Of a stretch of 64,000 bases of DNA, positions 10,600 to 21,304 are shown piece after piece. The stretch comes from Adiantum capillus-veneris (lineage: Eukaryota > Streptophyta > Polypodiopsida > Polypodiales > Pteridaceae). The stretch is from positions 154,162,741 through 154,226,740 of the forward strand of contig CM043945.1 of assembly GCA_014529385.2 (NCBI GenBank), read 5' to 3'. The stretch's first letter is position 1, and every line of letters starts with the position of its first letter. Position numbers and translations under genes: made by a program. The notes beneath the pieces are model-generated. The model did not search any database. It was not told the origin of the DNA and worked only from the letters and a program-made list of their open reading frames with translations.

Positions 10600-11330
10600 T
10601 TGAAAAGCTCTTGCGTTTCCTGCTTTTTTTTCTATATCATGGTTGTGGTACCATGGGTTCTGAATAGAGGGGTGGACGAAACAGCAACCATGCAAGACAT
10701 CCACGTTGTCTATCTCAAGCTCACCTTCAGATGGCACACTGATAAACAACAACAACACAACCACCACGTTGAGGATGCCACCACGATCTTTCAGCAAATA
10801 ACGCACGCCTATGAAATCTTCTCTGACCCTCTCCAATGTTTCTCTCACGACCTCACCCTCGACAACCAACCATAGAGCTCTTTCGTATGCGGACTCTTCC
10901 CTACGTGTCATCATGTGCAACACCGCCGCACCGTTAATCCTTCAACATGCTCAATAGGTGGAGGCTATGCCGCCTACAAGGTCTACTTCATTGCGTTATC
11001 AGGGATGAATTTGAGGGTGGGGAGAGATTTCTTTCTCTACTATGGCCACCTTTTACTGAAGACTAAAGAATATTTCGACGATGATTTCTTCCATGTTTAT
11101 GGTAATGAATTTTTCAAACAGGAGGAACAAAAGCTCCAGTTTGCAACAGCTGCTACTGGCAATGGAATTCTTCCTGAGCAACCACTCTCTGCTGCTGTGA
11201 GCTTGCTTCAAAGCCTTCCTTCTTTTTCCCCCGGAGCGACCCCTCACTCTTTGAATGGTGCTCCTTGGGAGCCTTCAACTGGTGGCTTTTTTGCAGCCCT
11301 AAAGGCCCCTCTCTCCTTTGCAACATAGAG
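10600..11330 (+). pseudogene. J-domain (DnaJ/Hsp40) protein fragment, DNAJC21/JJJ1-like (copy I)
   Basis: In the frame starting at 10600, residues ~20-85 follow the J-domain pattern: a helix I/II stretch ending YLKLTFRWH, then HTD at residues 46-48 in place of the invariant HPD, a Gln/His loop, then FQQITHAYEIFSDP of helix III. A stop follows at 10873-10875. The next frame (10915-11328) contains DDDFFHVYGNEFFKQEE, reminiscent of the region after the J domain in DNAJC21/JJJ1 co-chaperones. The loss of Pro in HPD would abolish Hsp70 stimulation, and the frame is broken. The opposite-strand 141-codon ORF is antisense. The J-domain call is fairly firm, the subfamily tentative. Confidence 0.6.
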
Positions 11331-12540
11331 TGTTTTGAAACCCGTTGTGAACTCATTACATCGCAACACTCAAAATTAGCATGTCTGCAAGTCATCCAAT
11401 CGAAGTTACCGGCATGGGTCAAGATCAAGCCAAGCGACTGGGTCCAATGGCTGGATTTGTCCCTTTTTAGTACAACGGTAGGATACTTCCATGTGATGGC
11501 CGATCCAATTTGTACCTGTATCCATGAATTCTTGGATCCATACCAAAATTTAATATCCCACCTGGACCCTCCTCATCCCCCGCATACACATTCCAAGTCG
11601 AATACTTAATTTGGGCACCTTTTGCACAGAAAAGCTTAACTACAACTACATGCAATTGTTTTTTTGTCAAATATAGCATCAATGGAAATATTGGGATCGA
11701 CCTCGTTGAGGCTCTTTTTTTGAGCCTGCTTTTGTGGCTGGGAATATTAAGAGATGTCTTCGACATCAATGTGGGGGACGCGGATGTTTGGCTAGGTGGG
11801 GATGTGGAGTGCAAGCCATTGCTGGTAGGCTCTGAGACGAAATTGGAGAAGCTAAGGAGGCTCCTTTCGAATGCTGGATATGTGGCAAAGAGTGTATTCA
11901 GAGAGGCCCTTGGGGATGGAAAAGATCTATTGTACGATATTGAGGGAAACAATGCCTCTACGTAGACGACGCTACGAGGTTATTTGAAAAAAATACCTTA
12001 GGTCACCAGACAAAAAAATGAGGATAAAATAAATTTATTTATAAGCCAGATCGATAGGATTTCAAGATTATGGCTGCTTCTTCTCATCACCTTCATATGG
12101 AAAGGCCCACTCTGATACTTGTGCGTGTGGGTGCCCCTTGCACGCAATTGCTAGAAACAGGGTCGCGATAGAGAAAAACAAGATGAGCTAGTTCACTGTC
12201 TGCAGCCCCAAATCTCGCTCCACCACCTTGCAGTAGGCCCACCCTAATTTTGCAAATCTTTGATTCTCCCTTTGTCATCAGGATAGAAGGCCCGTGTTTC
12301 TCCATGCATGTCTCCAATCTTGCTTTTAGGGGGGGAGAACAATTACATGAATGCTGGTGAGCAAAACTTTCGACGAAGCACTCAGGAATCTTAGCGCCAT
12401 CCTTGCACATGATTTCAAAAAGCGTTTCATGCTTGATGAATGCTGCTAACACCTTGTCAAAACAGTTGATGGTGGCTTCAAACTCTGTGTAGACCAGAAA
12501 CAAGCACTTTCAATCAACCATATAAAAAGTGTGGCGCACG
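11331..12540. other. Unidentified conserved ORFs (copy I)
   Basis: Overlapping open frames on both strands: minus 11467-11952 (161 codons, Ser/Pro-rich), plus 11720-11965 (81 codons, with VFDINVGDADVWLGGDVE), and minus 12093-12503 (136 codons, Cys-containing). All recur in copy II with small changes. I recognise no domain. They could be further debris of the J-domain gene or of another gene, or chance open frames. Confidence 0.3.
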
Positions 12541-12675
12541 AAAAGCTCTCATGCTATTGAGATGTAGATTACATGGCGACCTTCTTGCCCAATCTCGTGA
12601 GCTCTCTCTGTGCTGCTGCTCCCTCCTCTCCCCTGACATGGTGGCCCGGTTGAGCATGGAGTGACGAGGTAGTAG

Positions 12676-12839
<164 letters not shown>

Positions 12840-13149
12840 AAACTTGTTGCTTTTGGGGAAACTGCAAACTGCCTGTCCGAGCTGCTTCTAGGGAACTTGT
12901 GATGCCTGTGGAAAGTTCAAAGATCTTCTGAGCGCAATTGAGCAACGCAACAGTTGGTAGCTTTATTTAGAGCTTTTCAAGGCAACGTAGGGTTTGTTTA
13001 TTTTATATTTGTTTTAAATAATTCCACATGGTGGCTTTTGCATTCAGATACTGCGAAAAGAGCCTTGGGATCACCAAGTGAATATGCAAATAGTGCAAAA
13101 ATGTCCAGAGCCAACTGCAATTGTCCTATTCTGCGAGCTTTGTAGCTTA

Positions 13150-14070
13150 ATGGTCCTTGCTTCTGATCATCCACTACAATAGTGTGCTCCAAAAGATGAC
13201 ATTTCAAATCTTGTCAAGAAGCATAGGTGCTTTCTAAAGTATACCATATGTGGCATACATGTCAACGAAGGCAGTGCCATGCACAACATTTTTTTTAATA
13301 GCCCCTCACTAACAATATCATCATGAATTATAGTGCCCATATGGGTGTTCTGCATAGTGCCACATACCTTAAACATGCAAGCATAGGTGATTGCATCTAG
13401 ATAAATGCCCTCACTTTGTATCCACTGGAAATAGCTCAAAGATTTATGTCCCTACCCTGTCGAGTATATCCTACAATCAATGTGTTCCGAGAGATGACAT
13501 TGTAGATAGAAAGATCCTCTAGAACTTCCAAGTTGCTAGCGTAGATGATTGAAATGCCCTCGCTTTGCATCTATTGAAAACAATCCAAATCATCCTGGCC
13601 TTATCCCTGTTGGGTGAAAGCGTGGTTCGGTGGTACAAAAAAAGGACCTATTTTACTTCTACCAATGAAAAAGTGGGGACTGCTAAAACTTTTTTAGTTT
13701 AGGTCAAAACTTTTCGGACCTTGTGTTTTTAGATTCTTCTTTTGAAGATCTATCCATTGATATATAGTATGATAGGTACTTTTTCATGTGACATGTAGAA
13801 ATTGTAGCTCAAAGATTTGTCAAAGGTGCTGTCAAGGACAGTCCTTTTTGTACCACCAAAGCATGCTTTTAGCCTATTGGGCATATCCCACAATGAATGC
13901 AGTCCAAGAGATCACATTCCGGACGAGAAGCTCTTGACGTAAGTTAAACGCCCTTTCTTCGCATCTACTGAAAACAACCCAGATTTTCCTGTTCTTGTTC
14001 CTCTTGGACATATCTCCCAATCAATCCACGCCAAGAGATGACATTCTGAGAGATACAAGCATAGGAGATT
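13150..14070 (-). pseudogene. PPR (pentatricopeptide repeat) protein fragment (copy I)
   Basis: The minus strand carries several PPR-like helical blocks in broken frames: around 13877-13924 a VRNVISWTAFIVGYAQ block followed by a stop, around 13450-13520 an NVISRNTLIVGYTRQG block, and at 13167-13439 a frame with GIYLDAITYACMFKVCG. These are typical of plant organellar RNA-binding PPR proteins of the PLS type. Stops and frameshifts between blocks make it a pseudogene. A 250-bp segment present in copy II is lost at 14053/14054, with a 3-bp AGA overlap at the junction. Confidence 0.75.
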
Positions 14071-14547
14071 TCATCTAGATATGTTTGCTTGCGTAGAAGA
14101 TATTGCTGATTGGTGCTACTCTGTGAACTATGTCATGCACTAGGACTGGGTAGCGGTGAGGGTGGGAGGTGATGGCAGAGGGGAGCATCTAGAAAGGGAA
14201 TTGAATTGCTCATACGTCGATGACCAGAATAGGCTCAAATTTTATTCGCAACCATTAAATAACTGCTTTTCATCGCATTGTTTTTTCATTTTTTTGGGAC
14301 GCGCCACGTGGTCTCTTGTGGGCTCAAAGAGTCCAAAAAGGACCTTTGGCTCACCAAGTAACAAGTAACAAGGTGAAGAGGAACGAAGGCCCGCTAAGTT
14401 AAGGGGGGACAAAGGAGAGTAAGTTTAAATAAGGCCCTATCAAACATGGGCAACGGACGCGGCCGTAAAAGTAAAATCTAGGCGCCTTGATAGTCACACA
14501 AGGGGGACACAAGTCAAATTTATACTTTTTTTTCTCGGCGTCATTCA

Positions 14548-14760
14548 ATATTCGTAGCCTAGGTGGTAGACGCTCCACAATTTGTGGCTGTTGTGTTGGG
14601 TTCAAATCCTCTAACTGCACCTCCCACGTCCACCAGCGAGTCAAGATGGGCAAGGGGTCTGGCCTGGTGCTAATTGCAAAGCACCAGACACATTCTCTGT
14701 CCAACCGTGTTTTCCCACGATAGCCACACTCAAGTCCGAGCGAATGTGTCTGCTAAGTGC
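14548..14760 (+). mobile_element. Possible tRNA-derived SINE (copy I)
   Basis: A polymerase III A-box-like TAGCCTAGGTGG at 14555-14566 and a B-box-like GGTTCAAATCC at 14599-14609 stand exactly 44 bp apart, the spacing of positions 8 and 52 in a tRNA. The T-stem pairs only partly and the acceptor stem does not close, so it is not a tRNA gene. The 3' boundary is a guess; AT-rich sequence follows. Confidence 0.35.
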
Positions 14761-15108
14761 CTACAATCAGATGGAATTTTTACTGTGTTTTAATACAAAA
14801 TTGTATTATCTGTTTCTAAAGAGTAGCTTTTATTGGTTAGCTTAAAATTAAATACATTAATTGAAAGATGTCTTCAAGATTCCCTCTATCCTCGTCGCCT
14901 AGCCGTCACTTTTTTTTCCCTGTCGCCAACACCTTCTCCCTCTGTGTGTTGCCCTTCCCTACCTCTTGAAGAGTCCCTACGAGCCTAAAAATTTGTCTTT
15001 CCTGTGAGCTTGCAACTAATTTTTCCCTGCCATAGATAGACTTGCACCTAGAGAGTAGCCCCCCCATGTAATCTCCACTATTCCTATGTCGAGGAAGGAC
15101 GCAAGAGC

Positions 15109-15154
15109 TATATATATATATATATGTATTTGTATGTATGTATATATATTTATT

Positions 15155-15197
<43 letters not shown>
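15109..15197. repeat. (TA)n/TG-rich microsatellite (copy I)
   Basis: Alternating TA with TATG interruptions. It is expanded to about 51863-52029 in copy II. The preceding 14761-15108 holds no recognisable feature. Confidence 0.9.
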
Positions 15198-15198
<1 letters not shown>

Positions 15199-15333
15199 CT
15201 GTGGTACGTAGTCCCTTGGAGACACCATTGTAAAAGGTAACTGCCCATATCTCGGCATGTATGAGAGAGTCCTATTAAGGGAAGTGAACCTATCAGTTCA
15301 AGGGAACTTGAGTCCGCAATATTGTGTATTATA

Positions 15334-15364
<31 letters not shown>

Positions 15365-15509
15365 GTATGTATATATACTGTGGTACGTAGTCCCTTGGAG
15401 ACACCATTGTAAAAGGTAACTGCCCATATCTCGGCATGTATGAGAGAGTCCTATTAAGGGAAGTGAACCTATCACTTCAAGGGAACTTGAGTCCGCAATA
15501 TTGTGTATT
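15198..15509 (+). repeat. 133-bp direct duplication (copy I)
   Basis: Bases 15198-15330 and 15377-15509 are the same 133-bp sequence with one mismatch (ATCAGTTC versus ATCACTTC), starting ACTGTGGTACGTAG and separated by a TG/TA microsatellite. They lie just upstream of gypsy-3 gag and may be remnants of its leader or LTR; I cannot prove that. Confidence 0.85.
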
Positions 15510-15624
15510 CCACGTTGGTGGAGATGCACGGCTTCTTGCTGTAGTTAGGCTTGCGCTTAGGGCTTGCTCCTTAGATCCCAATAGCCTTAGGTCTTTCCCC
15601 TTAGTTCATCAAGAGCAGAGCAGC

Positions 15625-18093
15625 ATGTCCTCGACAGACTCCCAACTCCCCCCAGTATGAGCATGCAACAACGATGCACCCTGAATTTGCTCATGATCCT
15701 CCTCACACACCTATTGACCATATGATGTCTGCAATTTTCAATATCCTCTTACAAGTGAACCACACAAACCAATCCCTTGGAAGCTATCTTTAGGATATCA
15801 ATACACACATTCATTGTACAAATGGGAAGATTCTTCCCAAATCCTTTTTTGGACTACCGATTGAAGAAGTTCTCACCTAGATAGAGCATTTCGAGAACGT
15901 AGCAAGGTATCATCAATGGCACGATGAGAAGAAGGCTCTTGAAGTCCGAACACTCCTGGAAGGAATCACCACCACGTGGTTTGTACAACAAACTCATCAG
16001 GTATAGTTGAATTGGAAGACACTTAGAGAGTTGCTAGTACAAAATTTTGCACACCAAAATATCACCGAATCAACACTTTAGTAATTAAATGCTTTGCATC
16101 AACAACAACATGAACCTATGGCTCAGTATGCAGTAAAGCTTAACCAATTACTTTTACGAGCTAACCCATGCATGATTGAAGAAATGAAGCTCTATTTTTT
16201 GTGGCCTCCTCTCTAGCATGATATTGCTCGGCGTGTCAGAGATCAAGGTCCCACATCGTTTCACAATGCAATTCAAATAGCACAACGGATTGATGGTAGC
16301 ATGCAGACACACATAGCTCTAGTTGCCCCCGAGACAACTCAATCTTCTCAGATCAGAATACCACAAGATCAACCAACACCAATGGATATTGATGTTCAAA
16401 ATGCCCAATATACTTCTCGTCGGAATATAGCAGATCTTTGGGATTTACCAGATCGTGACAACCAAGGTCGCACGAAATGATTATATTGCAATATGTATTT
16501 GTCATGTTAGGAGGCATTGTTGCAGATTGTAGGCACGCAATCAAATTCAACATGCTCAAATTCAAGTATCTGACACTGCAACAATAGCTTCGATTCCGGA
16601 AAACTCTTGAGCGAATGGTTGGTGGGAGAGCACCACCTCTTGAAGCCGCATGGTGTGTTCAACCTTAGTTCTGCTGCATGCCAAGCACTCCTAGATTCAA
16701 GTAGCACCATCTCCTCCATTAGTCACATTTTGGTTAGTACTTTAGATCTTTCAACTCATTCAATCCCTTCCATTTCTCTTTTGTTTGGTGATAATAGTAA
16801 ATTCTATCATTCAAAGAGTGTTGCATGATGTACCTTTTCTATGGATCACATATTTTCTTTCATGATTTCTATGTGTTACCGCGTCAATTATTCCCTATGA
16901 CATTAGGGTGTGATAGGTTTATTCAGCAAGGAGTGCGTCTTCATTTTGATTATCTCACACTTGTTTTTCTGAATGGCTTACCTATTCCCTTCATCTACTC
17001 ACCCCAAGTCCCAAATTTTGTAAATACACAATACTTCCTTAGACAAGTCACACGCGCTCAAGACATACGAAAGCTACTCAAAGGCTTTCCATCCTTATTT
17101 TAGAAAAAATCAATTAATATCATCAACCTTCCTCTTCATCATTCGATTATAACAGACCAATCTGCTCCTATTAAGATGCCCATTTGTAGAAGATCACCCA
17201 AAGAAATTTCCTGCATCAATGAAGCCGTAGCTGATATGTTGGCAAAAGGCATTATCATTCCCTCTCATAGTGACTAGGCATTAGAGCCACATTTAGTCTG
17301 TAAAGATGATGGCTCCTATAGATTCTATGAGGATTGTTGACCCCTCAATAAAATAGCCCAACATGATGTCTATCCTCTTCCCCTTTTGGAAGATCTGCTA
17401 GACCAAATAGGTTATTCAAAGTACTTCACATCCCTAGACCTAGCTTCTGGCTATTGTAAAATCCCTCTAGATCCTAATAGTGCACATAAAGTCACTTTTT
17501 GAACACCCAGAGGTCTCTATCAATTCACTTGGATGCCATTTGGCTTGTATGATGCGGGGAGCACTTTTCAAAGGACAAGAAATAACATATTTTTTTACCT
17601 TATACAAGATAAGGTGGTAGTAGTCTATCTTGATGACATTCTCATCCACACTCAAACATGGAAACAACACCTTCAAGTACTCAAATATGTCCTTCAGCGA
17701 ATACAAAAGTGTAACTTGTAGGTGCAGTTGAAAAAGTGCAAATGGGGCGTCACCAAATTGAAATTTCTAGGCTTCGTCATATCTAAGGAAGGTATTCAAG
17801 TGGATCCTGCTAAGGTAAAATCTATTGAAGACTATCCCACTCCCGGAAATGTCAAAGCATTGCAAAGTTTTTTAGGTATGGTGACTTTCTTGCTGCAGTT
17901 TGTCCCTAATCTAGCCCAAGTTACATACCCTCTTCGCCTTCTCCTACAAAAGGACACATCATAGACATGGAGCATGGCATGTCAATGTAGCTTTGATACC
18001 CTAAAACAGGCCATTAAGGACTCGGCTATGTTGTTTCATCCAGATTTCCAGAGACCATTTTTGTTGCAGACAAATGCTTCTAATCGCAAAGTC
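15625..18093 (+). pseudogene. Gypsy-3 polyprotein remnant, gag to RNase H start (copy I)
   Basis: A plus-strand Ty3/Gypsy remnant, open to conceptual translation but riddled with stops. Gag begins with ATG at 15625 and continues to about 16560, with capsid-like AQYAVKLNQLLLRANP. Protease-like sequence follows at about 16690-17100. RT follows at 17200-17720 with SLDLASGYCKIPLD, an MPFGL block and a YLDD catalytic box in VVVYLDDILIHTQTW. The thumb/RNase H start is at 17722-18093, with KCKWGVTKLKFLGFVIS and a final LLQTNASN. It ends abruptly at 18093 where an unrelated leader begins. No LTRs were found. Confidence 0.85.
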
Positions 18094-19787
18094 TGACCCA
18101 TCAAACACGCGCATCTGTGAGAGGTCACAATCTGATCGATCACCTGTCTCTGCCATGAGCACAATGTAGCAAACTAGATAGCAAAACCACCTCACCAACA
18201 ACACCTGGAAACTGTCTACCAATATGGCCAGAAACACAATGTAAAACCTGTGAGACACACTCCAAAATAGAGCTCCTGCAATGTCAATACAAGCCTCGCA
18301 TGCTCTAGTATCACACTGCAATCTGTGAGCTAATCACCAAGCCCACACTGTGCGGTATCGATGCATACACACGCACAAATCTCCCACCTGTAGAGAACAC
18401 CGCACGCAAATGCTAAGTGCAACCTACAATCTCTACCTAGATCGCATAAATGATATGCATAAAACTCCTGGGAAAATTTCGCCAGAGTTTCGACGCACAA
18501 TGGCTATCAACACAAAATAACCATTGTCCTGCAAGCTCAATACAATGAGCAATCAATGCGCATCAAACTACACTCAACATACATGCATAAGCTCTGCAAA
18601 ACTATGGCAAACAATGCTCGAGATCACAAGACTCTCCCACCCGAGAGCAAACCACTGTCTCAAGCAAAGAAAGATACACAACTCCTCACTCTTGCGAGAG
18701 TGGATACAAAAACACAAAACTGTGTCCAAACTGACAAAACCTGTCAAAGTGAGAGTAAACACTCGATCACAAACTATGGCGAGAATCTGGGAAAAATCCG
18801 ACAGAATTTCCTCTGAAAACTGAGCAAAAAACTCAAGTACAATCTCTACCATAAACCATAACACTACTCAATGCCAATGAGTAAGAATGCCAAAATGGCT
18901 CCACATTTTCACATACAATGGCAATCCGCACTCAACGTACATCAACAGAGTGACCGCGCATAAGCAAGCGCCAAAAGATTTGCAATCCGGAAACTTATTC
19001 AATGTGAAAACAATGCTCTCAAGAGAGCTCACCGGCACTTGAAAGTGCTCGTCAAAATGCATGTATGATGGGCATCAACCATGCGCCATAACCATAAGCA
19101 AACCATTCGCAAAGACCATGAATCCAAGCACAAAATCACTGCCAAAGTATTCTGTGAAAACCAGTGAAAGAAGCTCCACCTGTGTGCTCCAAAAAACTGC
19201 GTCTCTCAAGAGACCGCCTCAATGGTGTGTAAACGCCTCCGTACTTCGTTGCCCAAGTCAACCAAAAAACCCTCAAACCACAAGCTTAACACAAGCTGCA
19301 ATTGCATCTTCAGCTCAGAATTTATGCACTCAACATCAAGCATCTCCCGTGCTTCCAAAAGTGCATCAAACTCGCACACAATGCGACAACAGAAAATCTG
19401 GAATTTCTGTATACAGTCAGTCTGAGCTGAATATCAGCAAAATGGTGAGGATTTGCAAAACGTTTCTTCTACAAAGTTATAGACCATGTCGAAACGGATG
19501 GGCATATAGGACAGAATTCTCAAATTTGCATTCTACAAGGAGAAAAACGAATCTGAAAATAGTGCTGCTGCGCACACAGTTTTTAGGGCAGCACCTTCAC
19601 TTACACACAATCTTCCACACTCCTTTCTGAGCTTCCACAAGAGCATACATCACTCTCAATTGAGCTCACAAGCTCCCATTGCATTCTCACAGAAAGTCTT
19701 CTGCTTTCTTAATCTCTCTACCGTCGAGAGAGAGCGAGCTATCGCCTCGAAGCTCTCAAAGCCGTCGTGCTCTTCGCGGTCACCATA

Positions 19788-19799
19788 GCTCTGATACCA
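19788..19799 (-). promoter_or_regulatory. Primer-binding site, tRNA-iMet (fourth element, copy I)
   Basis: TGGTATCAGAGC on the minus strand, two bases after the LTR. It is the complement of the 3' end of plant initiator tRNA-Met and the start point of minus-strand DNA synthesis. Confidence 0.75.
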
Positions 19800-19801
19800 A
19801 T

Positions 19802-19988
19802 TGAAGGGGATCGGGGAGCACCACACACGAAGAGTGAGAGAGAGGAGACACACGACACACAGATATGGGTGGGGAGACTCAAAGAGTGAGCAGCCCCCTA
19901 TACACTTATGCTATGTATAAGGTATACAAGTCAGTGGGTGCCCAGACTCTGGGCGGCCGGGCAAGGCACAGGCGCTTATACCCCAACA
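19802..19988 (-). repeat. LTR of fourth element (copy I)
   Basis: On the minus strand it begins TGTTGGGGTATAAG and ends CCGATCCCCTTCA (TG...CA), about 187 bp. Confidence 0.6.
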
Positions 19989-20931
19989 GCGGGCGCATTG
20001 GTTAACCCAAAAGGCATAATAAAAAACGTGTAGTTTCCAAACCTTGTTCGGAATGCAGTGTTGGGTATATTAGCAAGTCGAATATGTACTTGGTGATAAC
20101 CCAATCGCAAGTCTATTTTTGTAAAAATACGAGCATGAGTGAGCTTGTCAAACAACTCCTCCACACGTGGCAATGGGTACTTGTTCTTAACCGTAACCGC
20201 ATTTAAGCCACGGTAGTCTATGAACATGCGTATACTACCATCTTTTTCCTTCACTGATAGGATCGGAGAAGCCCATGGTTAAGAGCTAGGTTGGATAAGT
20301 CCTTTTCTAAGATAGTCAGCAAGCTAAGGTTCCACCTCAGCAACTTCAGAATAACTCATCCGATAGGGTGGTTTACTTATTGGTTTACTGCCTGCAACCA
20401 TGTCGATGCTATGTTGCATCGATCGTGTAGGCAGTAATCTTGATGGAAAATCATTAGGAAAAACATCGTGAAATTCCTTTAATAAATTTTTTAAGTCACT
20501 AGCAACCTTTGCTTGTTGAGAAGTAGTCTTTGGTGGAAGAGATGAGAGAGAAGCATGCGGCATTGAGGAATGTTCAATAGATTCAAAATTGGAAAGAAAA
20601 TGAGACAATGACTAACACAAGAAAACTTGATCTATTTCATTATCAGAAAGGAGCTGCAGAAGCTCGGCTGTACATATCAGTGGTGAGGAAGGCACATCCT
20701 TCTCTCCTAACAACAACACATGTGCGCCATGGGATTCAAACATTAAGCTGTTGTGATTGTAGTTACGCTTTAGTGATGGTCCTAGGCTATGCAATCAATC
20801 CCGACCAAGTACCACATCTGCCCTCTCCATGTTCATTACCTGAAAATACAAGGATGTGGAGTAGACTTGAGTATCCCAGATTTCGGCATCATAATCATTC
20901 ATCATTGCTACCTTGTAGTGGTGGGAACTCG
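19989..20931 (-). pseudogene. Gypsy-1 protease end and reverse transcriptase (junction of copies I/II)
   Basis: Minus-strand Ty3/Gypsy remnant. It starts at target-site copy ACTCG (20927-20931) with the second half of the protease, then a linker (20608-20324) with LKEFHDVFPNDFPSRLLPTR. RT follows at 20254-19989 with [19 protein letters not shown] and an MPFGLTNAP block. It stops at the LTR of the fourth element before the YxDD box. Stops occur in the linker. The first part of this polyprotein lies at 33022-31678, beyond gypsy-2. Confidence 0.85.
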
Positions 20932-21118
20932 TGTCAGAACAAGGGTTCCGTAGGGGCAAGCCCCAAACCTAAGAACTAGGGATGCTAGACCATAGGATAC
21001 TCCTCCGGCCAACCGCCCATTATATAGGAGGGCTCCTAGCCCCTTGTCCTAGACAGATCCCTTGTCCACTTTGTCTAGCCCCACCCCTGGCCGTAGTTCC
21101 TAACCACCCTAGTCCTAG
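20932..21118 (-). repeat. Aberrant LTR copy with inverted tip (copy II)
   Basis: The first 38 bp (20932-20969) are the LTR tip in inverse orientation. From 20970 the LTR body follows in normal orientation but stops before the tip. The block lies between the true 3' LTR and the target-site copy, so it was part of the DNA that integrated. Confidence 0.65.
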
Positions 21119-21304
21119 TGTAAGAACTAGGGATGCTAGACCATAGGATTCTCCTCCCAACCCCGCATTATATAGGCGGGCTCCTAGCCCCTTGCCCTAG
21201 ACGGATCCCCTGTCCACACTGTCTAGCCCAGCCACTGGCCATCGTTCGTGACCACCCTAGTCCTTAGGTTTTGGCCTTTCCCCTACGGAACCCTTGTCCT
21301 AGCA
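21119..21304 (-). repeat. Gypsy-2 3' LTR (copy II)
   Basis: 186 bp, TG...CA. It is adjacent to a polypurine tract at 21305-21321 (AAGGGGGAAGTAA on the minus strand) and carries the same TATA-like CTATATAATG as the 5' LTR. It differs from the 5' LTR by roughly two dozen positions, so the insertion is not recent. Confidence 0.78.

Larger units (their letters stand above)
18094..19988 (-). mobile_element. Orphan 5' end of a fourth LTR element (copy I)
   Basis: An LTR (19802-19988), primer site (19788-19799) and ~1.7 kb leader read on the minus strand, with no second LTR in the unit. The interior is A/C-rich on the plus strand with no gag or pol I recognise, apart from a short ORF near the primer site (19656-19853). 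The left edge is an abrupt junction with gypsy-3 at 18093/18094. The right edge interrupts gypsy-1 RT after its NAPA motif. It is likely truncated or non-autonomous. Confidence 0.55.

Noticed and set aside
10498-10923. 141-codon minus-strand ORF
   Set aside because: Antisense to the J-domain fragment, which matches a known family on the plus strand.
14548-14620. Functional tRNA gene
   Set aside because: A and B boxes are present but the acceptor and T stems do not pair properly.
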